43,491 nucleotides of DNA, from assembly GCA_902492895.1 (NCBI GenBank), contig CABUNG010000024.1, forward strand, positions 1-43,491, given 5' to 3'. Of the stretch, positions 8,618-15,965 are shown in pieces. The DNA comes from an uncultured Oscillospiraceae bacterium (lineage in GTDB: Bacteria; Bacillota; Clostridia; Oscillospirales; Acutalibacteraceae). The position numbers and the translations under genes are program-made. Position 1 is the stretch's first letter. Every line of letters begins with the position of its first letter. Below the pieces are notes generated by a model. The model saw only the letters and a program-made list of their open reading frames with translations, ran no database searches and was not told the origin of the DNA.

Positions 8618-8646
8618 TTGAAATGTTCACAGAATCTCCGTACAAT
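8618..8646 (+). promoter_or_regulatory. Sigma-A promoter of the 78-residue protein gene
   Basis: TTGAAA (8618-8623), 17-base spacer, TACAAT (8641-8646), 47 bases before ATG 8693. Together with the minus-strand promoter at 8486-8514 it fills the 296-base divergent gap 8397-8692. Confidence 0.7.
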
Positions 8647-8692
8647 ACAAACCAGGACCCGGCCGGACCGGGGCGCGAAAGGAGCTTTAGCT

Positions 8693-8929
8693 ATGGAAAA
8701 AATCATTCGAAAAAAAGTATACAACACAGAAACGGCGGAACTGGTGGCCAGCCGGGCGTTCAGCTATTACGGCGATCCGGCCGGATACGAGGAAAAGCTC
8801 TTCCTCACCCCCGAGGGCTCCTATTTTCTCTACGGTATCGGCGGTGAAAGCTCTCCCTATCCCGAACCCGCTATCAAGGCCGTCTCCAAGGCCGCGGCGC
8901 AAACTTGGCAGCAGGAAACCGAAGCGTAA
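8693..8929 (+). CDS. Small conserved protein, function unknown
   Basis: A soluble 78-residue protein starting MEKIIRKKVYNTETAELVAS and ending with FLTPEGSYFLYGIGGESS plus a short tail. It matches, from memory, a small Firmicute family with the pattern K-[IV]-x-x-x-x-Y-[DN]-TETA-x-x-[VL]-A and an aromatic 'FFLYGxGG' motif. Members occur widely, often near mobile or regulatory genes, and have no assigned function. GAAAGGAG lies 8 bases before ATG 8693. The gene has its own promoter and a bidirectional terminator, so it is expressed alone. Confidence 0.75.
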   Translation: MEKIIRKKVYNTETAELVASRAFSYYGDPAGYEEKLFLTPEGSYFLYGIGGESSPYPEPAIKAVSKAAAQTWQQETEA

Positions 8930-8940
8930 TCAAATGGAAA

Positions 8941-8965
8941 AAAGACCGGGCGCTGCCCGGTCTTT
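8941..8965. terminator. Bidirectional terminator
   Basis: An 11-bp perfect stem AAAGACCGGGC / GCCCGGTCTTT with a 3-base loop. It is flanked by A and T tracts on the correct sides for both strands, serving the small gene on plus and the GNAT gene on minus. Confidence 0.85.
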
Positions 8966-8968
8966 CCT

Positions 8969-9538
8969 TTACGGGGATTCTTTTTCGGGGAACCATCCCA
9001 GCTCCATCCGGACCTCTCGCCGCGTCAAATCGTCGTTCGTATAACAGCAGGCATCGAATCCGATCAGGGTAAATCCCTGATGCAGATAAAATCCCAAGGC
9101 GTTGCTGTTGCAGGATTGGGTTTCCAGGATGACTGCCCTCCGGCGGTCCCGTCTGGCCCGTTCCTTGGCCAGATCCATCAAGGCTCGGCCGACACCCTGC
9201 CCCCGCAGTTCCTCCGTCACCCACAGTTCGGTCACCCGCAGCCGATTCGACCAGGTCTCGGGGCAGATTTCGATCGCCGCCTTCAGCTTGCCGTCCCGCA
9301 CAACACCCCACGCCTCCGCGTCCTCCCAATGGGCGGCATAGAGCTTGTCGGGGCAATCGTACTCCTCGTCTGGCCTGTGTTCGACTGGCGCGTCGAGGGG
9401 CCTTTTCCGGAAGGTAACGGTGAAATCCGCCTCATCCCGCTCCACCCGGACATCGGTATAGCTGTCCGCCGTATAATGCATCGGCAGAGAATATCCTGTC
9501 CACCGCTCCTTGGGCAGAAGCTCGATGAAATCGTCCAT
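8969..9538 (-). CDS. GNAT-family N-acetyltransferase, streptothricin-acetyltransferase-like
   Basis: A 189-residue acetyl-CoA-dependent transferase. The C-terminal half is a GNAT domain: RVTELWVTEELRGQGVGRAL carries the pyrophosphate-binding RGQGVG loop (about residues 113-118), followed by VILETQSCNSNALGFYLHQGF and IGFDACCYTNDD. The LETQ-N-A-FY-GF-GFD-YTND pattern resembles streptothricin acetyltransferases (Sat/YyaR), so amine-type antibiotics are possible but unproven substrates. GGAGG lies 8 bases before the ATG. It lies 30 bases after the XRE regulator gene on the same strand and is probably cotranscribed with it. Confidence 0.8.
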   Translation of the reverse strand: MDDFIELLPKERWTGYSLPMHYTADSYTDVRVERDEADFTVTFRKRPLDAPVEHRPDEEYDCPDKLYAAHWEDAEAWGVVRDGKLKAAIEICPETWSNRLRVTELWVTEELRGQGVGRALMDLAKERARRDRRRAVILETQSCNSNALGFYLHQGFTLIGFDACCYTNDDLTRREVRMELGWFPEKESP

Positions 9539-9568
9539 GTTTGATACCTCCTCGGTGCCCCCGTCTGG

Positions 9569-9796
9569 TCATTGCTGCTTCGGCGGAGGGGAGAGAGCGG
9601 ATATAGCCGTCCACCCCACGAGACAATCGGCATTTACTCCATAAAAAATGGCCAGCTTCATGAGCATCCTGCAAGTCCAAGGAATACGTCCGGTTTCATA
9701 GGCGAAATACATTCGCGGAGAAACTCTCAGAGCCGCCACCACGTCCCGCTGCCGGAGATGCCGCTTTATTCGCAGTTCCCGTATCCGATCCGTCAT
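9569..9796 (-). CDS. XRE-family helix-turn-helix regulator
   Basis: A 75-residue protein that is almost only a Cro/CI-type HTH: IRELRIKRHLRQRDVVAALR-VSPRMYFAYETGR-IPWTCRMLMKLAIFYGVNADCLVG. ATG 9796 is used because GGAGGGGAG precedes it; an upstream in-frame extension has no ribosome site. It probably represses its own promoter and the following acetyltransferase gene. An interrupted palindrome 45 bases upstream (9841-9861) is a candidate operator. Confidence 0.85.
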   Translation of the reverse strand: MTDRIRELRIKRHLRQRDVVAALRVSPRMYFAYETGRIPWTCRMLMKLAIFYGVNADCLVGWTAISALSPPPKQQ

Positions 9797-9840
9797 GGCT
9801 CTCCCCTCCTGCGGCCAGTAGCTTGGCCACAAGAAGGGAT

Positions 9841-9861
9841 TTTATCTGGAATTCCGATAAA
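9841..9861 (-). promoter_or_regulatory. Candidate XRE operator
   Basis: TTTATC (9841-9846) and GATAAA (9856-9861) flank a perfect GGAATTCC palindrome (9848-9855). Read on the minus strand the site overlaps a weak promoter with TAAAAT as -10. It lies 45 bases upstream of the XRE start codon. Confidence 0.4.
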
Positions 9862-9879
9862 GCGGGAAAGCCTCTATGC

Positions 9880-10756
9880 CTATTTCTTCTCTTCCGGGTT
9901 CTTGAATCCTTCGCCGAGCACCTCATCGGTGGACACCACAATCATGAACGCTCCGGGATCGATATCCGTCACCAGGCTGCGCAGCTCATACATTTCGGAC
10001 CGCCGCACCGCACAGAGCAGCACCCGGCGGTCCGCCTGTGTAAGCACCCGTGGCGTTCAGCATGGTGACGCCCCGTTCCATCCGCTCGAGCACGGCGTCC
10101 GCGATTTCCCGTTCTCGCTTGCTCATAATGAGGAGCATCTTACCCTTATCTCCGCCGTACACCAGCGCGTCCATCAAACTGGTGGACACAAAGATCAGTA
10201 CCATCGCATACAGCGCGGTCTCCACATTCCGATATACCAAGGCCGATGCTGCGACCACCAGCGCATCCACCAGCAGAATCAAACGGCCGATCGGGATATG
10301 GCGGAATTTGCGTTCGAGCAGCCGGGCCACGACTTCGGTTCCGCCCGTGGTCGCGCCCCGCATATAGATCAGCCCGAGCCCCGCCCCCGCCAGCACCCCG
10401 CCAAAAAGCGCGATGAGCATTTTATCTCCGCGGAACACGGGGAGAAAGGGGGCGGTAGCGTCAATGATGACCGAGGAGAGCACCGTCACGATCAGGGTCC
10501 GGACGGTAAAGGCTTTTCCCAGGCGGAACCACGCGGCGATGAGCAGCGGCAGGTTTACCAGCAGGATCATGGTACCGATCGGGGTCCCCCATAAAAAGTT
10601 GAGCAGAGTCGCGACGCCGGTCACGCCGCCCGGCGCAATTTGGTTGGGGGCTGTGAAAATGTTGACCGACAGCGCGTACAACACGCTGCCCATCACATAA
10701 AACAGGCCGTCGAGCGCAGTGCGCTTCCAGATGCCTGTCTGTGTCGATTTTCCCAT
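9880..10756 (-). pseudogene. YitT-family (DUF161/DUF2179) membrane protein, frameshifted
   Basis: The N-terminal 240 residues are a typical YitT membrane protein with five to six hydrophobic segments (ALSVNIFTAPNQIAPGGVTG at the start) and the beginning of the cytosolic DUF2179 domain, GVTMLNATGAYTG. Immediately after this conserved motif, near 10036, the frame breaks and the open frame ends 15 residues later. A neighbouring frame continues the expected domain without stops (ADRRVLLCAVRRSEMYEL, then VTDIDPGAFMIVVSTDEV and GEGFKNPEEKK) to a TAG at 9880-9882. Two bases are missing or one is extra; it may be a real mutation or a sequence error. It follows mrnC by 39 bases. The function of the family is unknown. 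Confidence 0.8.
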
Positions 10757-10795
10757 GTGCAGGCCGTCCTTTCCTGTTGGGACAGCCCCGGTTCC

Positions 10796-11182
10796 TCACG
10801 CCCCTTCGATGGCGCTCATCGCCTCATCAAACAGGACATGCAGCCGTGCCGTCTCTCCGCTGAGATAGAGATACCCGAACAGGGCCTCCAGCCCCGTTGC
10901 CTTATGATACGCTCCGTCGGTACGGGCCGTGTGGGCGTTGCGTCCCCGGCGGTAGACCGCCGCCTCTTTTTCATTCAGGAGAGGCAGCAGCCGGTCGGCC
11001 GCCTTAGCCTGGGCCTCCGCCCGGACCTGTTCGACCGCCAGCTTATGTAATCCCCGGACCCGGCCGCTCCCGCGGACCAGCCGTTCCCGGACCATCAGCT
11101 CGTAAATGCCGTCCCCCACATACGCGAGGTTTTGGGAACTGATGTCACAAAGAGGGATCTCGTTTGTCGTCAAGGGTTCCAT
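10796..11182 (-). CDS. mrnC: Mini-ribonuclease III
   Basis: A 128-residue RNase III catalytic domain without the dsRNA-binding domain. LAYVGDGIYELMVRERL carries the catalytic Asp of the first helix, and GLEALFGYLYLSGETARL carries the second acidic motif (E). The enzyme matures 23S rRNA in Firmicutes. ATG 11182 is used, since AAGGGG is 7 bases upstream; an in-frame GTG at 11188 lies too near that site. It lies 53 bases downstream of obgE and 39 bases upstream of yitT on the same strand. Confidence 0.93.
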   Translation of the reverse strand: MEPLTTNEIPLCDISSQNLAYVGDGIYELMVRERLVRGSGRVRGLHKLAVEQVRAEAQAKAADRLLPLLNEKEAAVYRRGRNAHTARTDGAYHKATGLEALFGYLYLSGETARLHVLFDEAMSAIEGA

Positions 11183-11235
11183 ACGCACGCCCCTTTATAC
11201 ATATCGTAATATTACCGAATTTTATCCTTTATAGT

Positions 11236-12504
11236 TTAGTCCATATAGTCGAATTCAAAGTCGTATATACTCACCGTATCCCCTTCAGTCACGCCCGCAT
11301 CGACCAGGGCGTCAATAACACCCGCGCTGCGGAGCACCCGCTGGAAATATTGGAGACCGTCGGTGTCGCGGATATCTGTGGTTTGAAGCAGACGTTCAAG
11401 CCACTCCGCCTCCACCACAAACACACCGTCCTCGTTTGTCACCCGGACCTCACGGATCCCCTCCGGCATTTCCGGCAAGGGCAAGGGTTCGGGTTCAAAC
11501 TGCCGTATCGGCGGCAGCTGCGCGAGCAGCGCGGCACAGCGATCGGTAAGCGCCTTAGTTCCGTGGGCGATCGCCGCCATCAGCGGAAAATATTCGTATC
11601 CCCGCTCCCGCATCGCCGCAGCGAAGGAGTCCAGCTGCTCCTCCATCGCAAGGTCGCATTTATTCCCCGCCACCACCATGGGACGGGAGGCCAGTTCGGG
11701 ATTGAATGCCGCGAGTTCCCGGTTGAGGATGTCGAAATCCGCGAGCGGATCCCGCCCTTCGCTTCCGGAAACGTCCACCACATGCACGAGCAGACGGCAG
11801 CGTTCCACATGCCGCAGAAAATCGTGTCCCAGCCCGACACCCTCGCTGGCGCCCTCGATCACGCCCGGGATATCCGCCATAACGAAAGAGGCTTCGGGAC
11901 CCGTGCGCACCACGCCCAGAACCGGGGTCAGGGTGGTAAAGGGATAGTTGGCGATTTCCGGCTTCGCCTCGCTGACGACCGAAACGAGGGTGGATTTTCC
12001 CACATTCGGGAATCCCACCAGCCCCACATCGGCCAGCAGTTTCAGTTCCAGACGCAGTTCGAGTGCTTCTCCGGGAGTGCCGGGCTTTGAAAACCGGGGC
12101 ACCTGCCTGGTCGGGGTGGCAAAATGGGCGTTTCCCCAGCCGCCCCGGCCGCCTTTGGCCGCGACGAAGGGCTCGTTTGTCGATATATCCGCGATCAGCC
12201 GGCCGGATTGGTTGTCATAGAGCAGGGTACCTCTGGGAACGCGGATCACGCAGTCCGCCCCGGCTTTGCCGAAACAGCGGTTGGCCCCGCCGTTCTGTCC
12301 GGGCTCGGCGGTGTATTTACGCTTATAGCGAAAATCGGAAAGGGTATTCAGGCCGTCGTCGGGCATAAATACGATATGGCCGCCGTGGCCGCCGTCCCCG
12401 CCGTCAGGCCCACCCGCCGCGACGTATTTTTCCCGGCGGAAACTCACCGCGCCGTTGCCGCCGCTGCCGGCCTTGACTGTAATCACCGCTTTGTCGATAA
12501 ACAT
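11236..12504 (-). CDS. obgE: GTPase Obg (CgtA)
   Basis: An essential ribosome-assembly and stress GTPase of 422 residues. It has three parts: an N-terminal glycine-rich OBG domain (SGGNGAVSFRREKYV, GGDGGHGG), a central G domain with GFPNVGKST (G1, about residue 165), DIPG (G3) and NKCD (G4), and a C-terminal OCT domain (DGVFVVEAEWLERLLQ to the end) as in Gram-positive Obg. ATG 12504 is used, with AGAAGGGA 10 bases upstream. A terminator after rpmA separates it from the rplU-prp-rpmA unit, although the synteny with L21/L27 is classical. mrnC follows. Confidence 0.97.
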   Translation of the reverse strand: MFIDKAVITVKAGSGGNGAVSFRREKYVAAGGPDGGDGGHGGHIVFMPDDGLNTLSDFRYKRKYTAEPGQNGGANRCFGKAGADCVIRVPRGTLLYDNQSGRLIADISTNEPFVAAKGGRGGWGNAHFATPTRQVPRFSKPGTPGEALELRLELKLLADVGLVGFPNVGKSTLVSVVSEAKPEIANYPFTTLTPVLGVVRTGPEASFVMADIPGVIEGASEGVGLGHDFLRHVERCRLLVHVVDVSGSEGRDPLADFDILNRELAAFNPELASRPMVVAGNKCDLAMEEQLDSFAAAMRERGYEYFPLMAAIAHGTKALTDRCAALLAQLPPIRQFEPEPLPLPEMPEGIREVRVTNEDGVFVVEAEWLERLLQTTDIRDTDGLQYFQRVLRSAGVIDALVDAGVTEGDTVSIYDFEFDYMD

Positions 12505-12565
12505 GGTGCACGTCCCTTCTGATCCATTCCCCTGCGGCCTTTTTATCGTGAAGGCCGCCGTAGGT

Positions 12566-12595
12566 AGTATATACGGTTTTCGCGGAAATATGGAA
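12566..12595 (-). promoter_or_regulatory. Possible obgE promoter
   Basis: On the minus strand TATACT (12571-12566) with a weak TTCCAT 18 bases before it. It lies in the 198-base gap between the rpmA terminator and obgE. Confidence 0.35.
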
Positions 12596-12656
12596 GTCTT
12601 TTCTTCTCTTTTCGCAAGCTTTTGGACATCGGGCTCCATTCGTCCCGTCAAGAGAT

Positions 12657-12693
12657 AAAAAAACCTGCCCTGCCTTTCGGCAGAACAGGCTTT
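12657..12693 (-). terminator. Terminator after rpmA
   Basis: On the minus strand a 13-14 bp stem containing G-T pairs (12679-12692 with 12661-12673) and a GAAA tetraloop, followed by a T tract. It ends the rplU-prp-rpmA transcript. Confidence 0.75.
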
Positions 12694-12702
12694 TTCCGAA
12701 AA

Positions 12703-12987
12703 TTACTGTTCGACCGCGTACACGCTCACACGCTTGCGGTCTTTGCCGACCCGCTCGAAGCGGACGGTCCCGTCCGCCTTCGCGAACAGGGTGTCGTCGG
12801 AGCCGATCCCGACGTTCAGACCGGGATGAATATGGGTTCCGCGCTGGCGGACCAGAATGTTGCCCGCGAGCACGAACTGCCCGTCGGCGCGCTTGACGCC
12901 CAGTCTCTTGGATTCGGAATCGCGTCCGTTTTTGGTGGATCCCATTCCCTTTTTATGGGCGAACAGCTGGATGTTTATTTTCAGCAT
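12703..12987 (-). CDS. rpmA: 50S ribosomal protein L27
   Basis: A 94-residue L27. After an N-terminal extension MLKINIQLFA comes HKKGMGSTKNGRDSESKRLG, the mature N-terminus that reaches the peptidyl-transferase centre. The NIQLFA/HKKG junction is the Firmicute site cut by the Prp protease, whose gene lies directly upstream. The rest (GTHIHPGLNVGIGSDDTLFA, DRKRVSVY) is normal. The gene follows prp after 4 bases. Confidence 0.97.
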   Translation of the reverse strand: MLKINIQLFAHKKGMGSTKNGRDSESKRLGVKRADGQFVLAGNILVRQRGTHIHPGLNVGIGSDDTLFAKADGTVRFERVGKDRKRVSVYAVEQ

Positions 12988-12991
12988 GTCG

Positions 12992-13309
12992 TTACACCTC
13001 CGTTGTCTCTACCTGTAAATGAGTGGGGTAAGCCTCTTCGAGGCCGGTCAGATGATCCCGCAAAGCGGCCAACACCGCCCTGCAGCGCTCCCGGTCTTCC
13101 CGGACGACCCAGATATACACATAGCCGTCCGCCTGACGAACCACCGCCCGGGCTCCGAGCCGTTCGGTCAGAGTGTTGGCGGTCAAAATCGCCGCCGAGG
13201 AGACCGCCGCGCAGAGAATATCCCGTCCCGCTTCGGCCAGATCCGCGTGTCCCTGTATCCGGAACCCACAAAGTCCGCCGTCCCGTTCGAGAAAGCAGGC
13301 GCGAATCAT
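12992..13309 (-). CDS. prp: Ribosomal-processing cysteine protease Prp
   Basis: A 105-residue cysteine protease (formerly YsxB) that removes the N-terminal extension of L27. The catalytic pair stands in GHADLAEAGRDILCAAVSS: His about residue 21 and Cys about residue 33. It overlaps rplU by four bases (ATGA) and lies 4 bases before rpmA, so enzyme and substrate are made from one transcript. Confidence 0.93.
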   Translation of the reverse strand: MIRACFLERDGGLCGFRIQGHADLAEAGRDILCAAVSSAAILTANTLTERLGARAVVRQADGYVYIWVVREDRERCRAVLAALRDHLTGLEEAYPTHLQVETTEV

Positions 13310-13659
13310 GCCTCGGCTTCCGCTTCGGCTTTGGGGGCTCTCGGAGCGCGCGCATGGATCTCTTCGATCTGCACCTTTGTATAGGGCTGACGATGGCCCA
13401 TCTTGCGGCTGCTGCCCTTCTTGGGACGATAGGTGAACACCGTGATCTTCTTGCCCTTGCCCTGCTTGAGCACGCGGGCGTCGACCGAGGCGTTTTTGAT
13501 GTAAGGGCTGCCGAGCTTGAGTTCCTTGTCGTTGTGGAGCGCGACCACCTTGTCAAAGGTGACGGCGGTCTCCTCGGAAGCATCCAGTTTTTCGATGAAG
13601 AGCACATCGCCGCTCTGCACCTTGTACTGCTTGCCACCGGTTTCAATAATGGCGTACAT
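13306..13659 (-). CDS. rplU: 50S ribosomal protein L21
   Basis: A 117-residue L21: MYAIIETGGKQYKVQSGDVL at the N-terminus and the KKGSSRKMGHRQPYTKVQI signature near the C-terminus. A short extra tail rich in Ala, Glu and Lys (APKAEAEAEA) follows the conserved core. First gene of the rplU-prp-rpmA unit, preceded by a near-perfect promoter and a structured leader. Confidence 0.97.
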   Translation of the reverse strand: MYAIIETGGKQYKVQSGDVLFIEKLDASEETAVTFDKVVALHNDKELKLGSPYIKNASVDARVLKQGKGKKITVFTYRPKKGSSRKMGHRQPYTKVQIEEIHARAPRAPKAEAEAEA

Positions 13660-13757
13660 ACGGGAACCTGCCTTTTCTTAAGACTCGCTGCACACGGGCG
13701 GGAAAACTCCGCTTCCAGCGGCCGTTCGGCCGCCGCCCGGAACATGCGGCATCCGTC
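13660..13757 (-). promoter_or_regulatory. Structured rplU leader, candidate L21 autoregulatory RNA
   Basis: About 90 bases of 5' leader between the promoter and rplU. It contains a strong GC hairpin (GCGGCC / GGCCGC, 13718-13733) and further short stems. Firmicute L21 operons often carry an L21 leader that lets the protein repress its own mRNA. Position and structure agree, but I could not match the consensus base by base. Confidence 0.4.
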
Positions 13758-13786
13758 AGTATAGCATAGATTCATCGGGCTGTCAA
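13758..13786 (-). promoter_or_regulatory. Strong sigma-A promoter of rplU
   Basis: On the minus strand perfect TTGACA (13786-13781), 17-base spacer, TATACT (13763-13758). Confidence 0.85.
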
Positions 13787-13789
13787 CCA

Positions 13790-13846
13790 GTTTTCCGGCG
13801 AATCCATACGATTATTCCTGAAAATAATACGCTCCCGCCGGAAAAC
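13790..13846. repeat. Nested inverted repeat upstream of the rplU promoter
   Basis: A perfect 11-bp inverted repeat, GTTTTCCGGCG (13790-13800) and CGCCGGAAAAC (13836-13846), encloses a second one, ATTATT (13811-13816) and AATAAT (13823-13828). It ends 3 bases from the rplU -35 box and lies in the non-coding gap 13787-13890. Confidence 0.5.
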
Positions 13847-13890
13847 CTGAAATCCGTTCCGGATTTGCTTATGAACCTGCTAAGGCCGTC

Positions 13891-14283
13891 TTACTTTCCG
13901 GTGCGGCCGGCGGCTTTTTCTTCGAATCCCACCAGCCGAACGCTTTGGCGTTCCATGGTGCCTTCGCCGATCTTGCCGCAGGGATCCGCCGCTTCCACAC
14001 GGAACACGAACCGGCGTCCGTCGGTCTCGAGCAGTTCCGCCGTCACCCGGATCCGCGCCCCTTCGGGGGTCGGCGCCAAATGAGAAACGGCAACGCGGGT
14101 CCCCACGGTCGTGATCCCCTCTGCCAGGGCGGGCTGTACCAACCGCATACAGACGTTTTCCATGCTGGCAATGAGAGAGGGCGTGGCGAGCACGCGGGCC
14201 GTTCCGCTTCCCTGCTTAACGGCCAGCATTTCGGACGTAACCACCCATTCCCCGGTTTCCCGTCTGCCTACGAACTCCTGCAT
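13891..14283 (-). CDS. Hotdog-fold thioesterase, fluoroacetyl-CoA-thioesterase-like
   Basis: A 130-residue single hotdog domain. The stretch VKQGSGTARVLATPSLIASMENVCM matches the start of FlK-type thioesterases (VGSG..VLATP.lva.mE), and GTRVAVSHLAPTPEGARIRV matches the second half of the fold. Such proteins hydrolyse small acyl-CoA thioesters; in most bacteria the substrate is unknown and true fluoroacetyl-CoA activity is not implied. AAAGGCGG lies 9-10 bases before the ATG. It stands alone, diverging from the membrane protein gene at 14450. Confidence 0.75.
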   Translation of the reverse strand: MQEFVGRRETGEWVVTSEMLAVKQGSGTARVLATPSLIASMENVCMRLVQPALAEGITTVGTRVAVSHLAPTPEGARIRVTAELLETDGRRFVFRVEAADPCGKIGEGTMERQSVRLVGFEEKAAGRTGK

Positions 14284-14334
14284 TCTGCATACCGCCTTTC
14301 TTTTTCAAGAAACTGTGAATTTTTTTATTATCCC

Positions 14335-14363
14335 TCGCCACAAGGCGTATTTTGTGCTAAAAT
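14335..14363 (+). promoter_or_regulatory. Extended -10 promoter of the HGSNAT-like gene
   Basis: TAAAAT (14358-14363) is preceded by TGC, an extended -10. TCGCCA (14335-14340) is a weak -35 at 17 bases. Confidence 0.5.
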
Positions 14364-14449
14364 GAGACTTTGCGGGGCCGGTTTCGCGCCGCTTCATCGT
14401 GTGCATGTGTTTGAACCGCCCGTTTGACTACGCAAAGGAGGAATCCCGC

Positions 14450-15226
14450 TTGGAGGCAGCGCCCCCTATCCGCCGCCGGATTCATTTTCTGGATGAGGTC
14501 CGCGGTTTTGATTTGATTCTCATGATCTTTTTTCACGGGTTCTATATGCTAGGCTGGGTGTATGACGTCGCCTTCGGCCGCACGTTTTTCATATTTTTCC
14601 GCCCGGTCCAGCCGTTTTTCGCCGGGTTGTTCATCTTCATCTGCGGGATTTCCTGTTATCTGTCCCACAGCAACGTGCGCCGCGGCCTGATTCTAGCCGG
14701 TATTTCCGTCGGTATTTCGCTGTTTTTATTTCTGTTCATGCGGGATCAGATGATCTGGTTCGGGATTCTGCATTTTCTGGCGGCCTCTATCCTGCTGTTT
14801 GCCGCACTGCGGCCGTTGCTGTCTAAGATCCCGCCTCTGGTTGGTATCGCCGTTTGTGCCGTGCTTTTCCTGCTCACCTGGCATATGCCGGAGGAAGCCG
14901 GCAGCTGGTTTGGCATCAAGGGCGTGTTTGCGCTCCATCTGCCGGAAAGCCTAGTCCGCACCCCATGGCTCTATCCGCTTGGAATCGGCACGCTGTCATC
15001 TGCGGATTATTTTCCGATTCTGCCCTGGTTTTTCTGCTTCCTGTCTGGAAGCTTTGTGGGTGTATGGGCCAAGGCCGGCAAATTTCCGCAATGGATGTAC
15101 AAAAGCCGGGCGCCTTGGCTGGCCTGGATCGGCAAGCACACCCTCGTCATTTATGTTGTGCATCAGCCGGTTATATTCGTATTATGTGCCGGTGTGATGT
15201 GGCTGATCCGGGTATTCGGCGGCTAA
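14450..15226 (+). CDS. HGSNAT-like (DUF1624) membrane acyltransferase
   Basis: A 258-residue membrane protein with about seven hydrophobic helices. The start RIHFLDEVRGFDLILMIFFH is the DUF1624 / heparan-alpha-glucosaminide N-acetyltransferase signature (R-x-x-x-L-D-x-x-RG). The end WIGKHTLVIYVVHQPVI matches the conserved last helix (GkhSL.iYl.HqP). The family may acylate cell-surface sugars; the real substrate is unknown. TTG 14450 is chosen as start because AAAGGAGG (14434-14441) lies 8 bases upstream; an upstream in-frame ATG would put this site inside the gene. Terminator directly downstream. Confidence 0.8.
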   Translation: MEAAPPIRRRIHFLDEVRGFDLILMIFFHGFYMLGWVYDVAFGRTFFIFFRPVQPFFAGLFIFICGISCYLSHSNVRRGLILAGISVGISLFLFLFMRDQMIWFGILHFLAASILLFAALRPLLSKIPPLVGIAVCAVLFLLTWHMPEEAGSWFGIKGVFALHLPESLVRTPWLYPLGIGTLSSADYFPILPWFFCFLSGSFVGVWAKAGKFPQWMYKSRAPWLAWIGKHTLVIYVVHQPVIFVLCAGVMWLIRVFGG

Positions 15227-15238
15227 GCTTTACTATCT

Positions 15239-15276
15239 GACCGGAGTCCCTCTGGAGAGGGACTCCGGTCTTTTTT
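15239..15276 (+). terminator. Strong terminator of the HGSNAT-like gene
   Basis: A perfect 14-bp stem GACCGGAGTCCCTC / GAGGGACTCCGGTC (15239-15252 with 15257-15270), TGGA loop, then six T. Confidence 0.92.
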
Positions 15277-15323
15277 GGTTTCTTTTATATACTAAAAGTT
15301 ATGTTCTTATAATATTATACAAA

Positions 15324-15872
15324 TCATTGGTCAAAACGGCCCGGAGATGTCTGAAACAGGATCCGGGATGCGCCCGACAAGTCCAGTGCCGAAAACAGCA
15401 GAAGACCACAGACCGTACAGGCCGCCAATTGTCCCGCAGCCACACAAAGCATGTTGAGATACCAGGGCATGCCTCCGTAAGCCAGCGTCAGTTCGAGTCC
15501 TACGACAACCGCATTGAGAATGACCGGCGGCAGTGTGGCCAGAACCGGCCATCTCCGGATCCGGACATGCCGCAGAACGTATGTCAGGAACGCCGCCGTC
15601 AGAGTCGCGAGAGTGCCGAACAGCAAGTCCCAGGCCCCCGCGATATTCGCGCCGGTCGACAGGCCGTAAAGGTTGGCAACCAGACAGCCAACCGCCAGCC
15701 CTGGAATCGCGGCGGGCGTGAATACCGGCAGAATCGTCAGCACTTCGGAAAACCGGAATTGAACGGGACCGTAGGCGGCTGGCTGGATGAGTGCCGTGCA
15801 GACCGCATACATGGCCGCAATCAGGCCCGCCTGCGTCAAGCGGAGCAGCGCCGTGCGTTGGGTGTGTTTCAT
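15324..15872 (-). CDS. queT: QueT-family queuosine precursor transporter
   Basis: A 182-residue membrane protein with about five to six helices, matching the QueT (DUF988) family: LTQAGLIAAMYAVCTALIQPAAYGPVQFRFSEVLTILPVFTP carries the conserved AxYaaLT-like start and the GPVQFRxSEaL motif. It is the likely S component of an ECF-type transporter taking up a queuosine precursor (preQ1 or queuine). ATG 15872 is used, with GGAGG 9 bases upstream. Its own TTGACA promoter gives an 87-base leader, a common place for a preQ1 riboswitch. Confidence 0.88.
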   Translation of the reverse strand: MKHTQRTALLRLTQAGLIAAMYAVCTALIQPAAYGPVQFRFSEVLTILPVFTPAAIPGLAVGCLVANLYGLSTGANIAGAWDLLFGTLATLTAAFLTYVLRHVRIRRWPVLATLPPVILNAVVVGLELTLAYGGMPWYLNMLCVAAGQLAACTVCGLLLFSALDLSGASRILFQTSPGRFDQ

Positions 15873-15959
15873 ATACAATTGCCTCCATAGTTTTGATTTC
15901 CGCAGCATCCGCAGACGCCGCAGGGTCAGGATGGTTTCGAACTGACCTGGCCGAAGCCG
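15873..15959 (-). promoter_or_regulatory. queT leader, candidate preQ1 riboswitch
   Basis: The 87-base leader on the minus strand can form a stem GGTCAG / CTGACC, then an 8-bp stem GCGGCGTC / GATGCTGC, followed by an A-rich stretch AAATCAAAACTATGGAGG that carries the ribosome site. Leaders of queT genes in Firmicutes commonly hold preQ1 riboswitches (classes I, II or III). The A-rich segment next to the Shine-Dalgarno fits sequestration, but I did not verify the class consensus. Confidence 0.4.
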
Positions 15960-15965
15960 TTTCCT

